64,000 nt of DNA, from NCBI RefSeq assembly GCF_026151205.1, contig NC_087077.1, forward strand, positions 8,857,983-8,921,982. The letters are read 5' to 3'. The translations under genes and the position numbers were made by a program. Origin of the DNA: Bolinopsis microptera. Taxonomy: Eukaryota; Ctenophora; Tentaculata; Lobata; Bolinopsidae. Shown in pieces: positions 36,086-47,098 of this stretch (its first letter is position 1; every line of letters begins with the position of its first letter). Below the pieces are notes generated by a model. That model worked only from the letters and a program-made list of their open reading frames with translations, was not told the origin of the DNA and ran no database searches.

Positions 36086-36415
36086 TGCTTTACAGAGACT
36101 GTCTAGGATAGTTGACAACATGATACATATGTTAACATTACAAATATTCCAATTACCCAATGGCAGATGGGAATTGACTAACTACAAAAGTTCAAGTTAT
36201 AGGTGGTGGGAATCAACCAGTGGCTCAAAGGTAAGTTTAGCCGCTGGAATCAACTCAGAAAGATCAGAAAAACCGAATAAAGTCATGTGATACAAAAAAC
36301 ATTACCCACTACCCAGTAATGTGGTAACGAAAATAGTCCAAAATTATTTGAAATCTCTTTATTTTTATTAAGTTTTAATACTTTCAACACTACTATATAA
36401 CAAATAATTTGAGGT

Positions 36416-37387
36416 ATGACACCCGGAGATATGACACGATCAAGAGATGTCATGAAAAGTCCAGTGAAGGTAGATATGACAGCGGATAATGGAGAAATTG
36501 AAGAAGAAGAAGATCGTAGCTGTGAATGTAGAAGATATATTGCGGAGGAGTTTTCTTTGGCATGTGCAACTTGCGACATGTACTGGCACTACTGCTGTGT
36601 TGGGCTTACTGGATTAACGCAGGAAGAAGGTAACCACTTGACTAACTGGCGCTGCCAAAATTGCTTTATCTCTCCCCACATCAAGGGCACAAGAAGCCAG
36701 TCCACAAATCCAGACAGTGAAGAAACCAAGACCCTACGGAATGTTATTAGAGAAGAACTTGGTGCCCTTACTCCGTGTATTAGAGGAATTGTCGAAGATT
36801 CTGTGAGTCATAACAGTTCTTCTAATGATTCATCTGAAAAACCAAAAGAAATCACAAAAATTGTGAACCAGGCTTTCCAAACCTGGGCAGATGTTACTGC
36901 AAATAGTCAGAAGAAAGTTATTGAAGAAATGAGCCTACAGCAAGCTTCTCAAAGTGTTGTCAGTAAAGTTCAGTCAAAGATGCACACTGATGCATATGAG
37001 CGAAATTTAAGAAAGCTCAATCTGTGTGTTTTGAATGTACCAGAGAGCAAGAAAACTAACTCCAAGCTACGCCAGGAAGAGGACTCGAAGTTCTGCAAGG
37101 AGACACTAAAGATTGAAAAAAGTGACTTTATCAGTTGCCATCGTGCAGGTAAAGTGGATCCAGGTAAGCCAGACTCCTGTCGGCCATTGATCATCCAGAC
37201 AGCTGACGAGGAGTCAGTTAACTATTATTCCAACCATGGCAAGGGCTGGAAAGAGTCATCATACTGGATAAATCTGGATCTCTGCAGAGCAGACCGAGAG
37301 ATCCGTTTTTTAGCCAGAGAAGAGAGGAAGAAGAGGCGGGAAGAAGCAGAGAAGGAAAAGACAGAGAAGAAGGTGGAGAAGAAGTAA
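36416..37387 (+). CDS. LINE ORF1 with PHD-type zinc finger
   Basis: 323 residues from an ATG. Residues ~36-85 form a PHD-like finger (CECRRY..., CATCDMYWHYCCVGL, W-R-C-x-x-C). The middle is polar and probably coiled coil (~95-190). Residues ~200-300 resemble the RRM-like RNA-binding module of LINE ORF1 proteins (LNLCVLNVPES, CHRAGKVDPGK, RPLIIQ, NLDLCRADREIRFL). The C-terminus is a Lys/Glu run. In CR1-type elements ORF1 binds the element RNA, and the PHD may guide chromatin binding (inference). The gap to the endonuclease frame is 29 bases. The frame is intact. Confidence 0.8.
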   Translation: MTPGDMTRSRDVMKSPVKVDMTADNGEIEEEEDRSCECRRYIAEEFSLACATCDMYWHYCCVGLTGLTQEEGNHLTNWRCQNCFISPHIKGTRSQSTNPDSEETKTLRNVIREELGALTPCIRGIVEDSVSHNSSSNDSSEKPKEITKIVNQAFQTWADVTANSQKKVIEEMSLQQASQSVVSKVQSKMHTDAYERNLRKLNLCVLNVPESKKTNSKLRQEEDSKFCKETLKIEKSDFISCHRAGKVDPGKPDSCRPLIIQTADEESVNYYSNHGKGWKESSYWINLDLCRADREIRFLAREERKKRREEAEKEKTEKKVEKK

Positions 37388-37416
37388 ATAGCAGTAACAA
37401 AGAATGTAGTCAGCCC

Positions 37417-39958
37417 ATGAATATATTTTATACTAATGCTAATGGACTATTTAATAAAATTGATGAACTAAAATGTATTCTATCAGTTTATAAATCCATT
37501 CATGTAATCTGCATTACAGAAACTCATTTTAATAGTGATATTTTAGATGCTGAAATTTTTATTGAAGGTTTTAGTATGTTTAGAAAAGACAGAGATTTTA
37601 AAATCGATAATTCCACTAGCAACATAAGTGGAGGTGGAGGTTCTATTATTTATATTAAAAACAGTTGTAATGCTTCATTAGTGAGCTCATTTTTAAAAGC
37701 ACCAGACTCTTTAGCTATTAATGTCAATACCTCTGGTGGATTGATTAGTATTTGTTGTATTTATAGGTCTACTTCTTTGAATTTAAAACAGAATAATATG
37801 TTATTATCTTGCATCAAGAACATATCTAGTGAAAAGAATGTTTTTGAAACCATTATCATAGGAGATTTTAACCTACCTAATGTATCTTGGGAAACTGGTA
37901 GTGTAAATAGTGGTATTTCTAGTAAGAATCAGGTTTTAATGATTCAACAAAAGTATATTGATTTATTTAATGACAGTGGTTTGACGTGGTACTTTACTAA
38001 CGAAACAACCAGAAGACGGCTTGTGAAAGATACTCTCCAGGAGAGTCTTCTTGATCAGGTTTTGTATACAAATGATGCTCTTGTCGTATTTGCGTAATAA
38101 ACGTCAAGTCAAATCAAGTGTTGTTTCTTTAGATAGAGGAGATGGTACACGCACAGATAGTTCATCTGAGTCAGCTGAGGTACTTGCTAGTGCCTTTAGT
38201 TCTGTGTTTGTGCGTGAACCACCTGGCCCTCTTCCCCAAAATGAGAGTTATAACAGAGAGGTTATTGATGATATGGAAATTAGCAGTTCTGATATCAAGA
38301 AGCAGCTTTTAAAGCTTAATGTTTTTAAGAGTTCTGGTCCGGATGGCGTTCATCCAAAGTTGTTGAAATCCTTAGCATACGATGAAAAGTTTGTTGAAGC
38401 TGTAACTGAATTATTTGTTAAGTGTTCAGAAACAGGAGTCCTGCCTGACATTTGGAAGACAGCATCTGTTGTAGCATTGTTCAAAAAGGGTGTTAAATCT
38501 GATCCCTTAAATTATAGACCTGTCTCTTTAACTTGTATTTTGTGCAAAGTGTATGAAAAGTTGGTGAGGGCACATTTATTAACATTTTTAGAAGAACGAA
38601 TTTCAAAGCATCAGCATGGATTTGTGAAGGGTAAATCTTGTCTTTCTAATCTCTTAGAGACATTTGATAATATTCTTGATATTTTAGACGAAGGTGCTCC
38701 TGTCGATCTTTTGTATTTTGATTTTAGTAAAGCTTTTGACACAGTCCCCCACTTTAGACTTCTATCTAAATTGGAGGGGTTTGGGGTCAAGGGAAAAGTT
38801 TTAGATGTTATAAAAGACTTTCTGACAGACAGAACCATGAGGGTTTGTGTAGAAGGACAATGGTCTGAGGTGAAACACGTGTTATCTGGTGTTCCCCAGG
38901 GGTCAGTATTGGGTCCTTTGCTATTTATTCTTTATATAAACGATTTACCTGACAATGTTAAAAATAAGATTAAATTATTTGCAGATGATCTCAAGCTAGT
39001 TTGTAATGCAGCTAACCATAGAAGTGTATCTGATGATATTTTAGAACTCGAAATTTGGGAGAGTATTTGGCACTTAAACTTCAATCCTGCCAAGTGTAAA
39101 GTAGTCCATATTAATCTGAATAATAATCCTAACTCGAATTATATTGTAAATGGAGTAGAACTAGAAGTATCTGCACAGGAAAAAGATTTGGGGGTTATTA
39201 CCCATAGCTCCTTGCTTTGGAATGAACAGATAAAAGCATGTATTTCTAAAGCAAATCGTATGATCTGCTGGATTGTAAGAAATTTAGTTATTAGAGAAAA
39301 GGTTGTTATGATAGCTATTTATAAAGCTTTGATAAGACCTCATCTTGAGTATTGTGTCCAATTGTGGAATCCAGTTGCGGCTCATGGAAGTTGGGGGACT
39401 GTTTTGGAGCTGGAGAGCGTCCAGAGGCGGTTTACCCGTCTTATTGATGAGGTGGGTACTCTTCCATACAGCCGCAGACTGGATATCCTCAATTTGACAA
39501 CGCTGGCAGAGCGGCGAATACGTGGGGACCTTATCGAAGCTTTTAAAGTAACTAGTGGTTTGACTGAATATGGATCGGGTTTGTTCAGAATGAGCAGATC
39601 TGGTCTTAATCTAGTTTCAACTAATAGGTGTAATAAGAGTGTAACTAAAGTTAAGAATCTCCAGTCTTCTTTTCTTCCGGAGCGAGTCATTCCTTACTGG
39701 AACAAACTCCCTTCGGATGTCAAGAACTGCTCGACAGTTTTAAGCTTTAAAGTTAGATTGGAAGGATTTAAGAAAGAAATGATTTCTAAAAACAGTGTAA
39801 ATGATTTTTATTTTTGGAATATTTCGAGTGAAGTTTTAGGGAAAATTGAAGGACCCGGTTATTTAAGCAATAAGGAGACACATAATGAATATCTTTGGTT
39901 TCATCCTTTTGTGGCAAAGAAGCGTTTTATAAATCTTTATCCCACTGGGAAGTATTAA
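37417..39958 (+). pseudogene. LINE ORF2 (AP endonuclease + RT), internal deletion and frameshift
   Basis: 37417-38097 encodes an AP-type endonuclease from an ATG, with the N (TNANG), E (ITETH), GGGG(S), IIIGDFNLP and LDQVLYTND motifs. It then breaks off before the SDH catalytic motif. The reverse transcriptase continues in another frame from ~38051 (no ATG at the frame start) to 39958, with motifs DFSKAFDTV, SGVPQGSVLGP and the catalytic LFADD, followed by a normal thumb/C-terminal part. The last third of the endonuclease and the linker are missing, so the copy cannot make a complete ORF2 protein. The remaining RT domain is otherwise open. Confidence 0.88.
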
Positions 39959-40149
39959 TGAATTATTTATAGATAATGTATTCGATTTTATTAATTAATA
40001 AAATTGAATCTGATAAATTATTAATGTTGATGGAAAAATATATTTATTTAAATTATTTTTTTATTTAGTGCAATGATATTTTGTAAATCACTTGTGATGA
40101 TGTTATGTCATAATCTTTACTTACTTACTTACTTACTTACTAATGTCCC

Positions 40150-41700
40150 AAAATAAATATTAAATTCTGCCCGAAACGTAGGTGTTCAAAATATCAAAAA
40201 CAATGTCAACAGTCATTCCATTTACATATTAATGAAAATTAATTAAAATAGTTTACTTTTGCTTGACGGATGTTACTCGTCTAAATTTCTTCGAAGTAGC
40301 GCGCGCCGCTTTCTTCTTGAAATGGCCCGATGGCAAGAGCTACGAAGTAGCGCGCGCCGGGTCAGATCATTAACAATGGTCAAACTTTTGCTTGAGTAAT
40401 TAGTTTTCTTTTGCTTAAGTAAATCTAGATTTAAGAAAATTATTGCGTATGAAAGTAAACTAAATGCTATAATAAATTAAAATTATCATTTATCATCATT
40501 ACACGTACGTCACACATGTCAACAAAATATCATCGCACTATGTGAAAAATATATATTAAATATTTTCCTACCAACATTAATTATTAATTTGATTCACGAT
40601 GCGTAAATCCTTCGCAGCTTGGTGAGGCCCAGTGGTGCATTTCACCGATCTATCTAATCGAAGGTTGCGAGAAGAATTATTTGTTGCACAGCGCGGCCCA
40701 GTAGTGCACTGCGCTACAAATTATTAATCAAATACAATCGATCTGATTTGATTTGATTTAGAAAAAAATTAAAATGGGCCCAACCAGTTTAGGTATTGAT
40801 TTACAATGTCAATTTACCTGGGGACCTCAAGCTATCATGTTTATAAACGAATAGAGATTAGGCGGAATGACAGGCTGAGCGCTGCCCAGTAAGATGTCAA
40901 TCCATCGCATCCCGCCGATCTGCATACTATACGTGGACGTGCGAGAAGCATTATTGGATGCGCGCGCGGCCCAGTAGTACATCGCGCTACAAGTTTAGTT
41001 GTTGATTGTTGATCATTGTGCTTATCATACATTTTTGCAATTGATTAATGAATTGCGTTAGTTTTATTATATTATCAGTTTAACAAACAACATGAATTGG
41101 CAAAAACGGTTTTGGTACCAAAAGTTTCATGTTCATATTTGCCTTAAAATAAAAATTATCAATTATACAAATTTGCCGTCATGAAGGACTATAAGATTGA
41201 GCTGATTTGGACATTTTGATATATTATGTCATTTTTCCCACTCAAAGGCCGTCTGCTACGATTTCTACTCCAATCAAAGCACCCATACATAATAATACGC
41301 GCGGCGCTTCGACGCAACAAAGTCCTCCAATACAATTATTTTAAAAATTGGATAATGTTTATAAAATTATTTTACGCTGTACATAATTTTTTATGTATAT
41401 TATTGTTTGTTTTATCTGATCAGTGTTATATCTTGAAAAATACTCAAAATTCAGCCGTGCACGTTGCCGCTCATACGATTTTTGTTCAATTTATCTCGCA
41501 GTACCTGAATCGAGCGCTATTTACTTAAATCGAGCGTCATACTTGCTAATCTTTGAATTTGATTTCATACTTGTGACCTGAAACTTGACCATTCAAATTC
41601 GTCAAGACATTTTAGTGCCATGTTTATAGTACACTACAGTGTAAATGTATGGAAGGGTTCCCCTAGGTAGATTTTTGATCTTTTGTCAGGGCTTCTTCTC
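40150..41700. other. No gene; CpG-rich tandem words
   Basis: Contains TACGAAGTAGCGCGCGCC-type words at ~40291 and ~40343, and a ~130-base block with GCGCGGCCCAGTAGT(G/A)CA at ~40692 and ~40974 followed each time by CGCTACAA. The GGCCCAGTGGTGCA form (40626) resembles a tRNA A box, so a degenerate SINE is possible. No supported ORF. Confidence 0.45.
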
Positions 41701-41702
41701 GT

Positions 41703-42020
41703 TTAACCCTCAATCAAGTTTCCTATCATCCGGCTGAGTTGATCAAGGAGACATTTAACAAATGTGTAATTTTGCATTGGTCCAATGGATCCTTAGCTAT
41801 AAGCTACTCCAGCTCCCTAGGCTAGGCGACACTGGCCTGGGATTCGAACCCTGGATCTTCAGCAGAAGGCAGATGCTCTAACCACTAGGCCACCTAGCCT
41901 CATTTAACCCTCATTCACGGTTTTCTGATAATTTGGCTGAGTAGCGGGTCGATCGAGGAATCACTCCAGTCCCACATTTGTGTAACTTTGCATAGATCCA
42001 ACGGAGCCAAAGATACATGA
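41703..42020 (-). repeat. tRNA-derived SINE-like repeat, tandem body
   Basis: On the minus strand 41899-41820 resembles a tRNA: ends GGCTAGG/CCTAGCC pair fully, A box TGGCCTAGTGGTTAGAGC, B box GGTTCGAATCC. It has ten extra bases between T arm and 3' stem, so it is not a working tRNA gene. It is followed by a body (41703-41815) that is repeated at 41903-42020 (TTTAACCCTCA, GGCTGAGT, TTTGCAT, ATCCAA/GTCCAA). Confidence 0.65.
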
Positions 42021-43375
42021 TGCTCGAATAGATCGATTAGTCTACTGATTTGACGTTGCAAATATTTTGATAAGAGCTTAAATATCATCAAAGAAACTGC
42101 CTCACATGTTCCAAAACACCACAGAAGGACCTAGACTCGACCTAGATGGTTTAGCACTGAAATCAGCAATTGATCATGCTAAAACCATTGGTGGTAATAC
42201 CTCTGCTCAGCCAATTCCTTGGTGCTTCTAATTCTCTGTAGATTAAAGTTGGACTTTCCCTAGAGTGTGACATTCACGCAAGTGTGAGATGGACTTGTGA
42301 CATTTTGTAATGCAATTCAAGTTCTTTTGTTGCTTGATTGGACTCTCATGCCCATTTATTACTAAAATTTTGGTCAAATGGGCATGGGCATTGCCTTAAG
42401 GGGGCATATACCAAAAATGTCCAACCCAAATGACCTGATAGGAAGTTCAGTAGCCATCTAGCGCACCGTTTCCATACCAACACATTTTTTTGAGAATAGC
42501 TATTTCTGTAATCGATCATTTCCTGGTTAATGTGCATTTTTCGGAAAAGCACGATTTGTTTTGTTGAGAGGCTATAAGTGAATCATTTCTTGTGATGTAG
42601 AGCTGAAATGTTGCACGAAGTTTATTCATATCTTGTTCAAGATGTGTGCAAAATCTTGATATCGTATCTGAAAAGGCTGCGTTTTTATAAATTTTTGAAA
42701 GTCAAAAAGTGGTAATTTTACTTTTCATGCTTGTTTTGACCAAAAATTCCGTCAAGGAACATCAGATTTTTTTGATGCTTAACATGAATTCTGGTGCAGT
42801 TCTTAAAGCCCTAAAAAATGTGTTTATTCAACTGGAAATTTGATCTTTTGGACCTCAAAGTCATACAACAAACTTAGGCATATTTTTCGTTTTTCATATA
42901 TTTACAAATTTTTCTAAAATTTCGATCGGAATGTGCTAGAGACTTCTGGAAGAGTGCAAAATAACCGCAACTAGCACATTTATCTATGAGTTATGAATAA
43001 CAAAACACCTTAAAATGCTTTCTTTTAAAGTTATGGTAGAAAGTGTGATTTTTTGGCTTCGCAGATTTTTTTTTATTGAAAATCTTTTCAAAATAGTACA
43101 TACATCAATGTAATTGCATGAAAATAACACGGTCAAAAAGTGATTTCTATGTACTATAATGACGGGAAACCAGAACGTAGTTCGTGCAAAAATTACACCT
43201 ACAAAATATGGTCCCTAACAAAACATTTTATACAATCGACACATATAAATGTAAGATATATTAGTAATAGAGATGATTGTGCAATAATAAAATACAGCGT
43301 GCATAAAATATCATAATGTTAATAATTTGTTAACTTTTTAATGAAATAGATTATATCATACAATACTTTTAAAAA
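42021..43375. other. No gene seen
   Basis: AT-rich spacer before the second LINE, without supported exons. Short inverted words around 42350-42390 (CCCATTT...AAATGGG) do not build a clear element. Confidence 0.4.
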
Positions 43376-45205
43376 CCCAACCCACAACCCAACCCACCCC
43401 TAACCCCTTAAATAGTTTGGATCGGTTATTTTAGATTAGAGAATTGGCATTGGGAGAAATGAGATGCATCTAATCATTATCAGACAGGTAGAATTCAGCG
43501 TGACTATCGTTTGGATCTGTGGGTAGCATTTCCGACCATAGGTGATCCTTAAGTTTGGCCTTGAAGATATCAGGACAGCTATGGTCTCTTATTTCGAGAG
43601 GAAGTTTATTCCAGAGCAGATGTGTCCGATAAAAGAATGATTTCTTAAGGAGACTGCTATTACACTGTGTTTGAACAAGAGTCGTTACATAACTTAGGCT
43701 GTCATGGTGACATGATCTTAAGCGTGTGCTTCCTTTGTATAGTTGTAAGTAATTAGGAAGCTCTTGTGTGCATACACCATTGACTATTTTGTGAAACAAG
43801 GTCAGGTCATTCAATTCAAACCTCTTGCTGAGAGGAAGGATTTTCAATTGATGACATTTGTAAGTATAGTTTTCAAAGGACTGATAGCTTGTGAATTCCT
43901 CATCAAAAATCCACTTAATACACCTTTTTTGAAAAGCATCCATCTTATCTAGTTGTGTTTTATTAAATGGACGCCAGATTTGGGAACAGTGTTCAAATTG
44001 ACTTCTAACAAGTGCAAGGTATAAATTTCTTCTTCGTCTCTCATCTTGGACAAATGAGCAAGTGCGTTTCAGCAGCCCAAATTTTTGGTTAGCTTTGGAC
44101 AATATTTTAGTTATGTGTTCTTCAAAACGAAAGCCCTGATTTATAACGACTCCAAGATCTGTTTCCGTACTGGTGTAATCTAAGGGAGTATTACCGAGCA
44201 AATATTGAAATCTGATAAATGGAATAGGTAATATCCTACTGCTGAATTTCTTTCCAGGAATAGAGAGGACTTTACACTTTGATGGATGGAATTGCATCTT
44301 ATTTTCTATGCTCCAAGAATTAAGTTCATTTATGTTATTCTGAAGTTTGCAATAATCGTTGTATGATTTAATAGGACTCCATATTTTCGTGTCATCAGCA
44401 TAAAGTACCAAATTTGTGCCTGAACTTAATCTCATGGGAAGATCGTTTATGAATAAGACAAATAGAATGGGACCTAGGACGGAGCCTTGAGGAACTCCAG
44501 ACAAAACAGGTTTGATCTCTGAATGTCTACCATCAACTAAAACACATTGTTCCCGTTCACCAAGATAGTTGGTTAGGAATTTGAGTAGCCTTCCTTCAAT
44601 ATTAAAGACGAGTTTAAGTTTCTTAAGAATAAGATCATGATTTACAGAATCAAAGGCTTTAGCAAAATCAAAGTAAATGATGTCTACACTTATAGTCGAA
44701 CAGTCATTGAGGGATAGCGTGACACTGTCAATAAAGTTAATCATATTTGTGGTACAAGATCTGTCTCCAAGAAATCCATGCTGTCTATCATCAAGAAGAT
44801 GCATTGTTTTATTCAAGAGTTCCTGTTTAATAAGGCGTTCAAATGTTTTCATTATAAGACTAGTTAGGGAAATCGGCCGATAATTCTCAATGTCCTCCTT
44901 ACTACCCTTCTTGTGAACCGGAACTACGTGAGCCAGCTTCCATTCAGTTGGAATAATACCGGAGTTATATGATATCTCAAATAAAATTGAAAGTGGGCAA
45001 GCGAGACTACCAGCACAGTTCTTCAGTATCTTACCATGGATACCGTCAGGGCCGCAAGCTTTGTTAGAATTAATGTTCCTTAAGAGATGTTTTATATTCT
45101 CTGCACAGAAAGTTAAGTCGAATTCAGTATCACTTCTCCAATCAATATCAATATCATACTTAGATTCGTCAGAAAATTGTTCTGAGAAATACTGATTGAA
45201 CATAT

Positions 45206-46657
45206 TTGCTTTGTGATGTCTTCTTGGCCAGTGAGTACTTCAAAAATCTTGAAAAGGACTATTGCGAAGACTTACTGACTGACTCAACGGAGGCACTGAG
45301 ATGGCTTGAAGTATGCAATGAAGTTGAAACAGACAAACGAGCCCTCCGAGCTTTCACTTTCGACTTCAAAGCTCTCTACGACTCATTAAACCCTGAACTT
45401 GTCAAGGAAGCCGTTCATCATGCAATGAATACCACCAGACCAGACTGGACACCAGCACTCTGTGATTGGCTGGTCGACCTCGTTGATATCAGTCTAAGAT
45501 CCTCTATTGGATGCTTCGAAGACAAGTGGTACGTCCAAAAGAACGGAGTGCCTACAGGTGGAAGTCTGTGTGTGCAGTTGGCCAACATAACTGTATTTTA
45601 TGTAATGAACAAATGCGTTTACAGTAACACTGACATGATGAAGAGAGTCAGGACTGTAAGACGGTACATTGACTATGGTGCAGGTTTCTTCTACAGCACT
45701 GAAAGGAAATTTGACCAGTGGATTTCCGATGTAAACAAATCCTTGAAAGAATATGGGCTACTCATTGACGAATCCCAATGGAAGGAAGTTGGCACGCCTG
45801 TGGCTTTTCTAGATATCGAGTTTTGTTTCGACCCTGAGGGAAACTTACAAACTGACCTCCATATCAAGGAAACAGATTCAAGGAGCTATCTACATTTTAG
45901 CAGTGCACATCCAAACCACATCTATAGTGGAATAGTTTACAGCCAGTGTATCAGACTCAGGAGAATAATCAACTCACAAGAACGACTGGAAACCAGATTG
46001 AGTGAATTAAGCCAAGCATTCAAGGCAGCTGCTTATCCCTCAAAAATGGTGAACAACATTAGCAAAAAAGTTCTCAACTCAGAAAGAAACCTTGAACGAA
46101 GACCTCCCAAGGACAACACACTAAAGCCAGAGATCCTACCAATAAGGGTTGTCTCAACCTACGGAAGTGACTCTGACATTGTCACCACAGTGAAAAAGTA
46201 TGAGGAGAACTTAAAGAAGACCAGAAGTTTTTGTAACCTGAGTGACTCAAAACAACAGAGTAACACCCTTGAAGAAAAGAAGAATGGCAAAAAGTTCTTC
46301 CAATTTGTCAAGAAAACAGGAAGCAACCTCAAAAGCCGGTTGGTTAAGGTGAAAGAAATAGCTCTGGGGAATAAGCATGGTCAAACAAGGCCGTGTAGAA
46401 AGAAGAACTGTGCAACGTGTGAGTCTATTGATAGTGCTACACAAATCAGCATCAATGGGAAACGGGTAAAACCAGCACCAGGTACATGCATCACTTACAA
46501 CATCATATATTTGATCAGATGTAAACTGTGTGAGAAACCATACGTAGGCAAATCCACCAGAATGCTACGGGTAAGGTTTGGCGAACACAGAAGAGCATTC
46601 TACAAGATCATCAGTGGGCAAAAGGTTGACACGGATGATGACTCCACCTCCATATAG
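45206..46657 (+). CDS. Penelope-like RT + GIY-YIG endonuclease, 5'-truncated
   Basis: 483 residues, with no ATG at the start: the frame opens with TTG inside the target duplication, because the element is 5'-truncated. Order: RT palm with FTFDFKALYDSL (motif A, first catalytic Asp at ~53), KNGVPTGGSLCVQL (motif B), RRYIDYGAGFF (motif C at ~152-162), thumb (RLRRIINSQERLETRL), a Lys-rich linker, then a GIY-YIG nuclease module (IIYLIRCKLCEKPYVGKSTR, VRFGEH). RT plus GIY-YIG is the hallmark of Penelope elements. The second Asp of the motif C pair is Tyr (codon 45674-45676), which should abolish polymerase activity. Confidence 0.9.
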   Translation: MLCDVFLASEYFKNLEKDYCEDLLTDSTEALRWLEVCNEVETDKRALRAFTFDFKALYDSLNPELVKEAVHHAMNTTRPDWTPALCDWLVDLVDISLRSSIGCFEDKWYVQKNGVPTGGSLCVQLANITVFYVMNKCVYSNTDMMKRVRTVRRYIDYGAGFFYSTERKFDQWISDVNKSLKEYGLLIDESQWKEVGTPVAFLDIEFCFDPEGNLQTDLHIKETDSRSYLHFSSAHPNHIYSGIVYSQCIRLRRIINSQERLETRLSELSQAFKAAAYPSKMVNNISKKVLNSERNLERRPPKDNTLKPEILPIRVVSTYGSDSDIVTTVKKYEENLKKTRSFCNLSDSKQQSNTLEEKKNGKKFFQFVKKTGSNLKSRLVKVKEIALGNKHGQTRPCRKKNCATCESIDSATQISINGKRVKPAPGTCITYNIIYLIRCKLCEKPYVGKSTRMLRVRFGEHRRAFYKIISGQKVDTDDDSTSI

Positions 46658-47098
46658 AGCATGGACTGACTCAGAAGGAAAATTTTAACAATAGTGTTTC
46701 AGTGTGTATCCTAGAAAATTCAAGTCCTAGTAGTTTAGATGTTAAGGAGCACCGATATATACATGCCTTAAATTCCCTCCGCCCCTCAGGAATGAATAGT
46801 ACAAACCCTTTTAAGATTCCTTTATTGCACAATTGATTTTTATTTTGCCTGAGGGGCTTTCCATAAATTATTTTTTAAAAATAATTGGTCCTTTTATTGA
46901 TGTTTCATATTTCACGGCAGTTTCCTTTTCAGAGTTTGAGTTTATATTTAGAAACTAACCATACTATCTTTTAGATTTATGTCACTTATGATGGCTCCGG
47001 CTGAAAGTACTATGACTCATTTTATCTAGAAGATTGTAGTTTCATTGCTTCTGAAGTAGCTATCAGTTCGCCGGTCAATGTTGGGTATAATACTCTTG
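45215..47098 (+). mobile_element. Penelope-like element inserted in the CR1-like LINE
   Basis: Flanked by the 13-base direct repeat ATATTTGCTTTGT at 45202-45214 and 47099-47111, which occurs once in the uninterrupted LINE. The 1,884-base insert contains the RT/GIY-YIG frame and ~440 bases of 3' UTR. It lies antisense to the LINE. Confidence 0.92.

Larger units (their letters stand above)
36400..40141 (+). mobile_element. CR1/L2-like LINE with deleted ORF2 middle
   Basis: Order: ORF1 (36416-37387), endonuclease, reverse transcriptase, then a short 3' UTR ending in a (CTTA)n tail at ~40111-40141. Short tandem 3' tails instead of poly(A) are typical of CR1/L2-type elements. The 5' limit is not defined and no target duplication is visible. 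Confidence 0.85.

Noticed and set aside
41820-41899. True tRNA gene
   Set aside because: Ten extra bases between T arm and acceptor strand and an imperfect anticodon stem.
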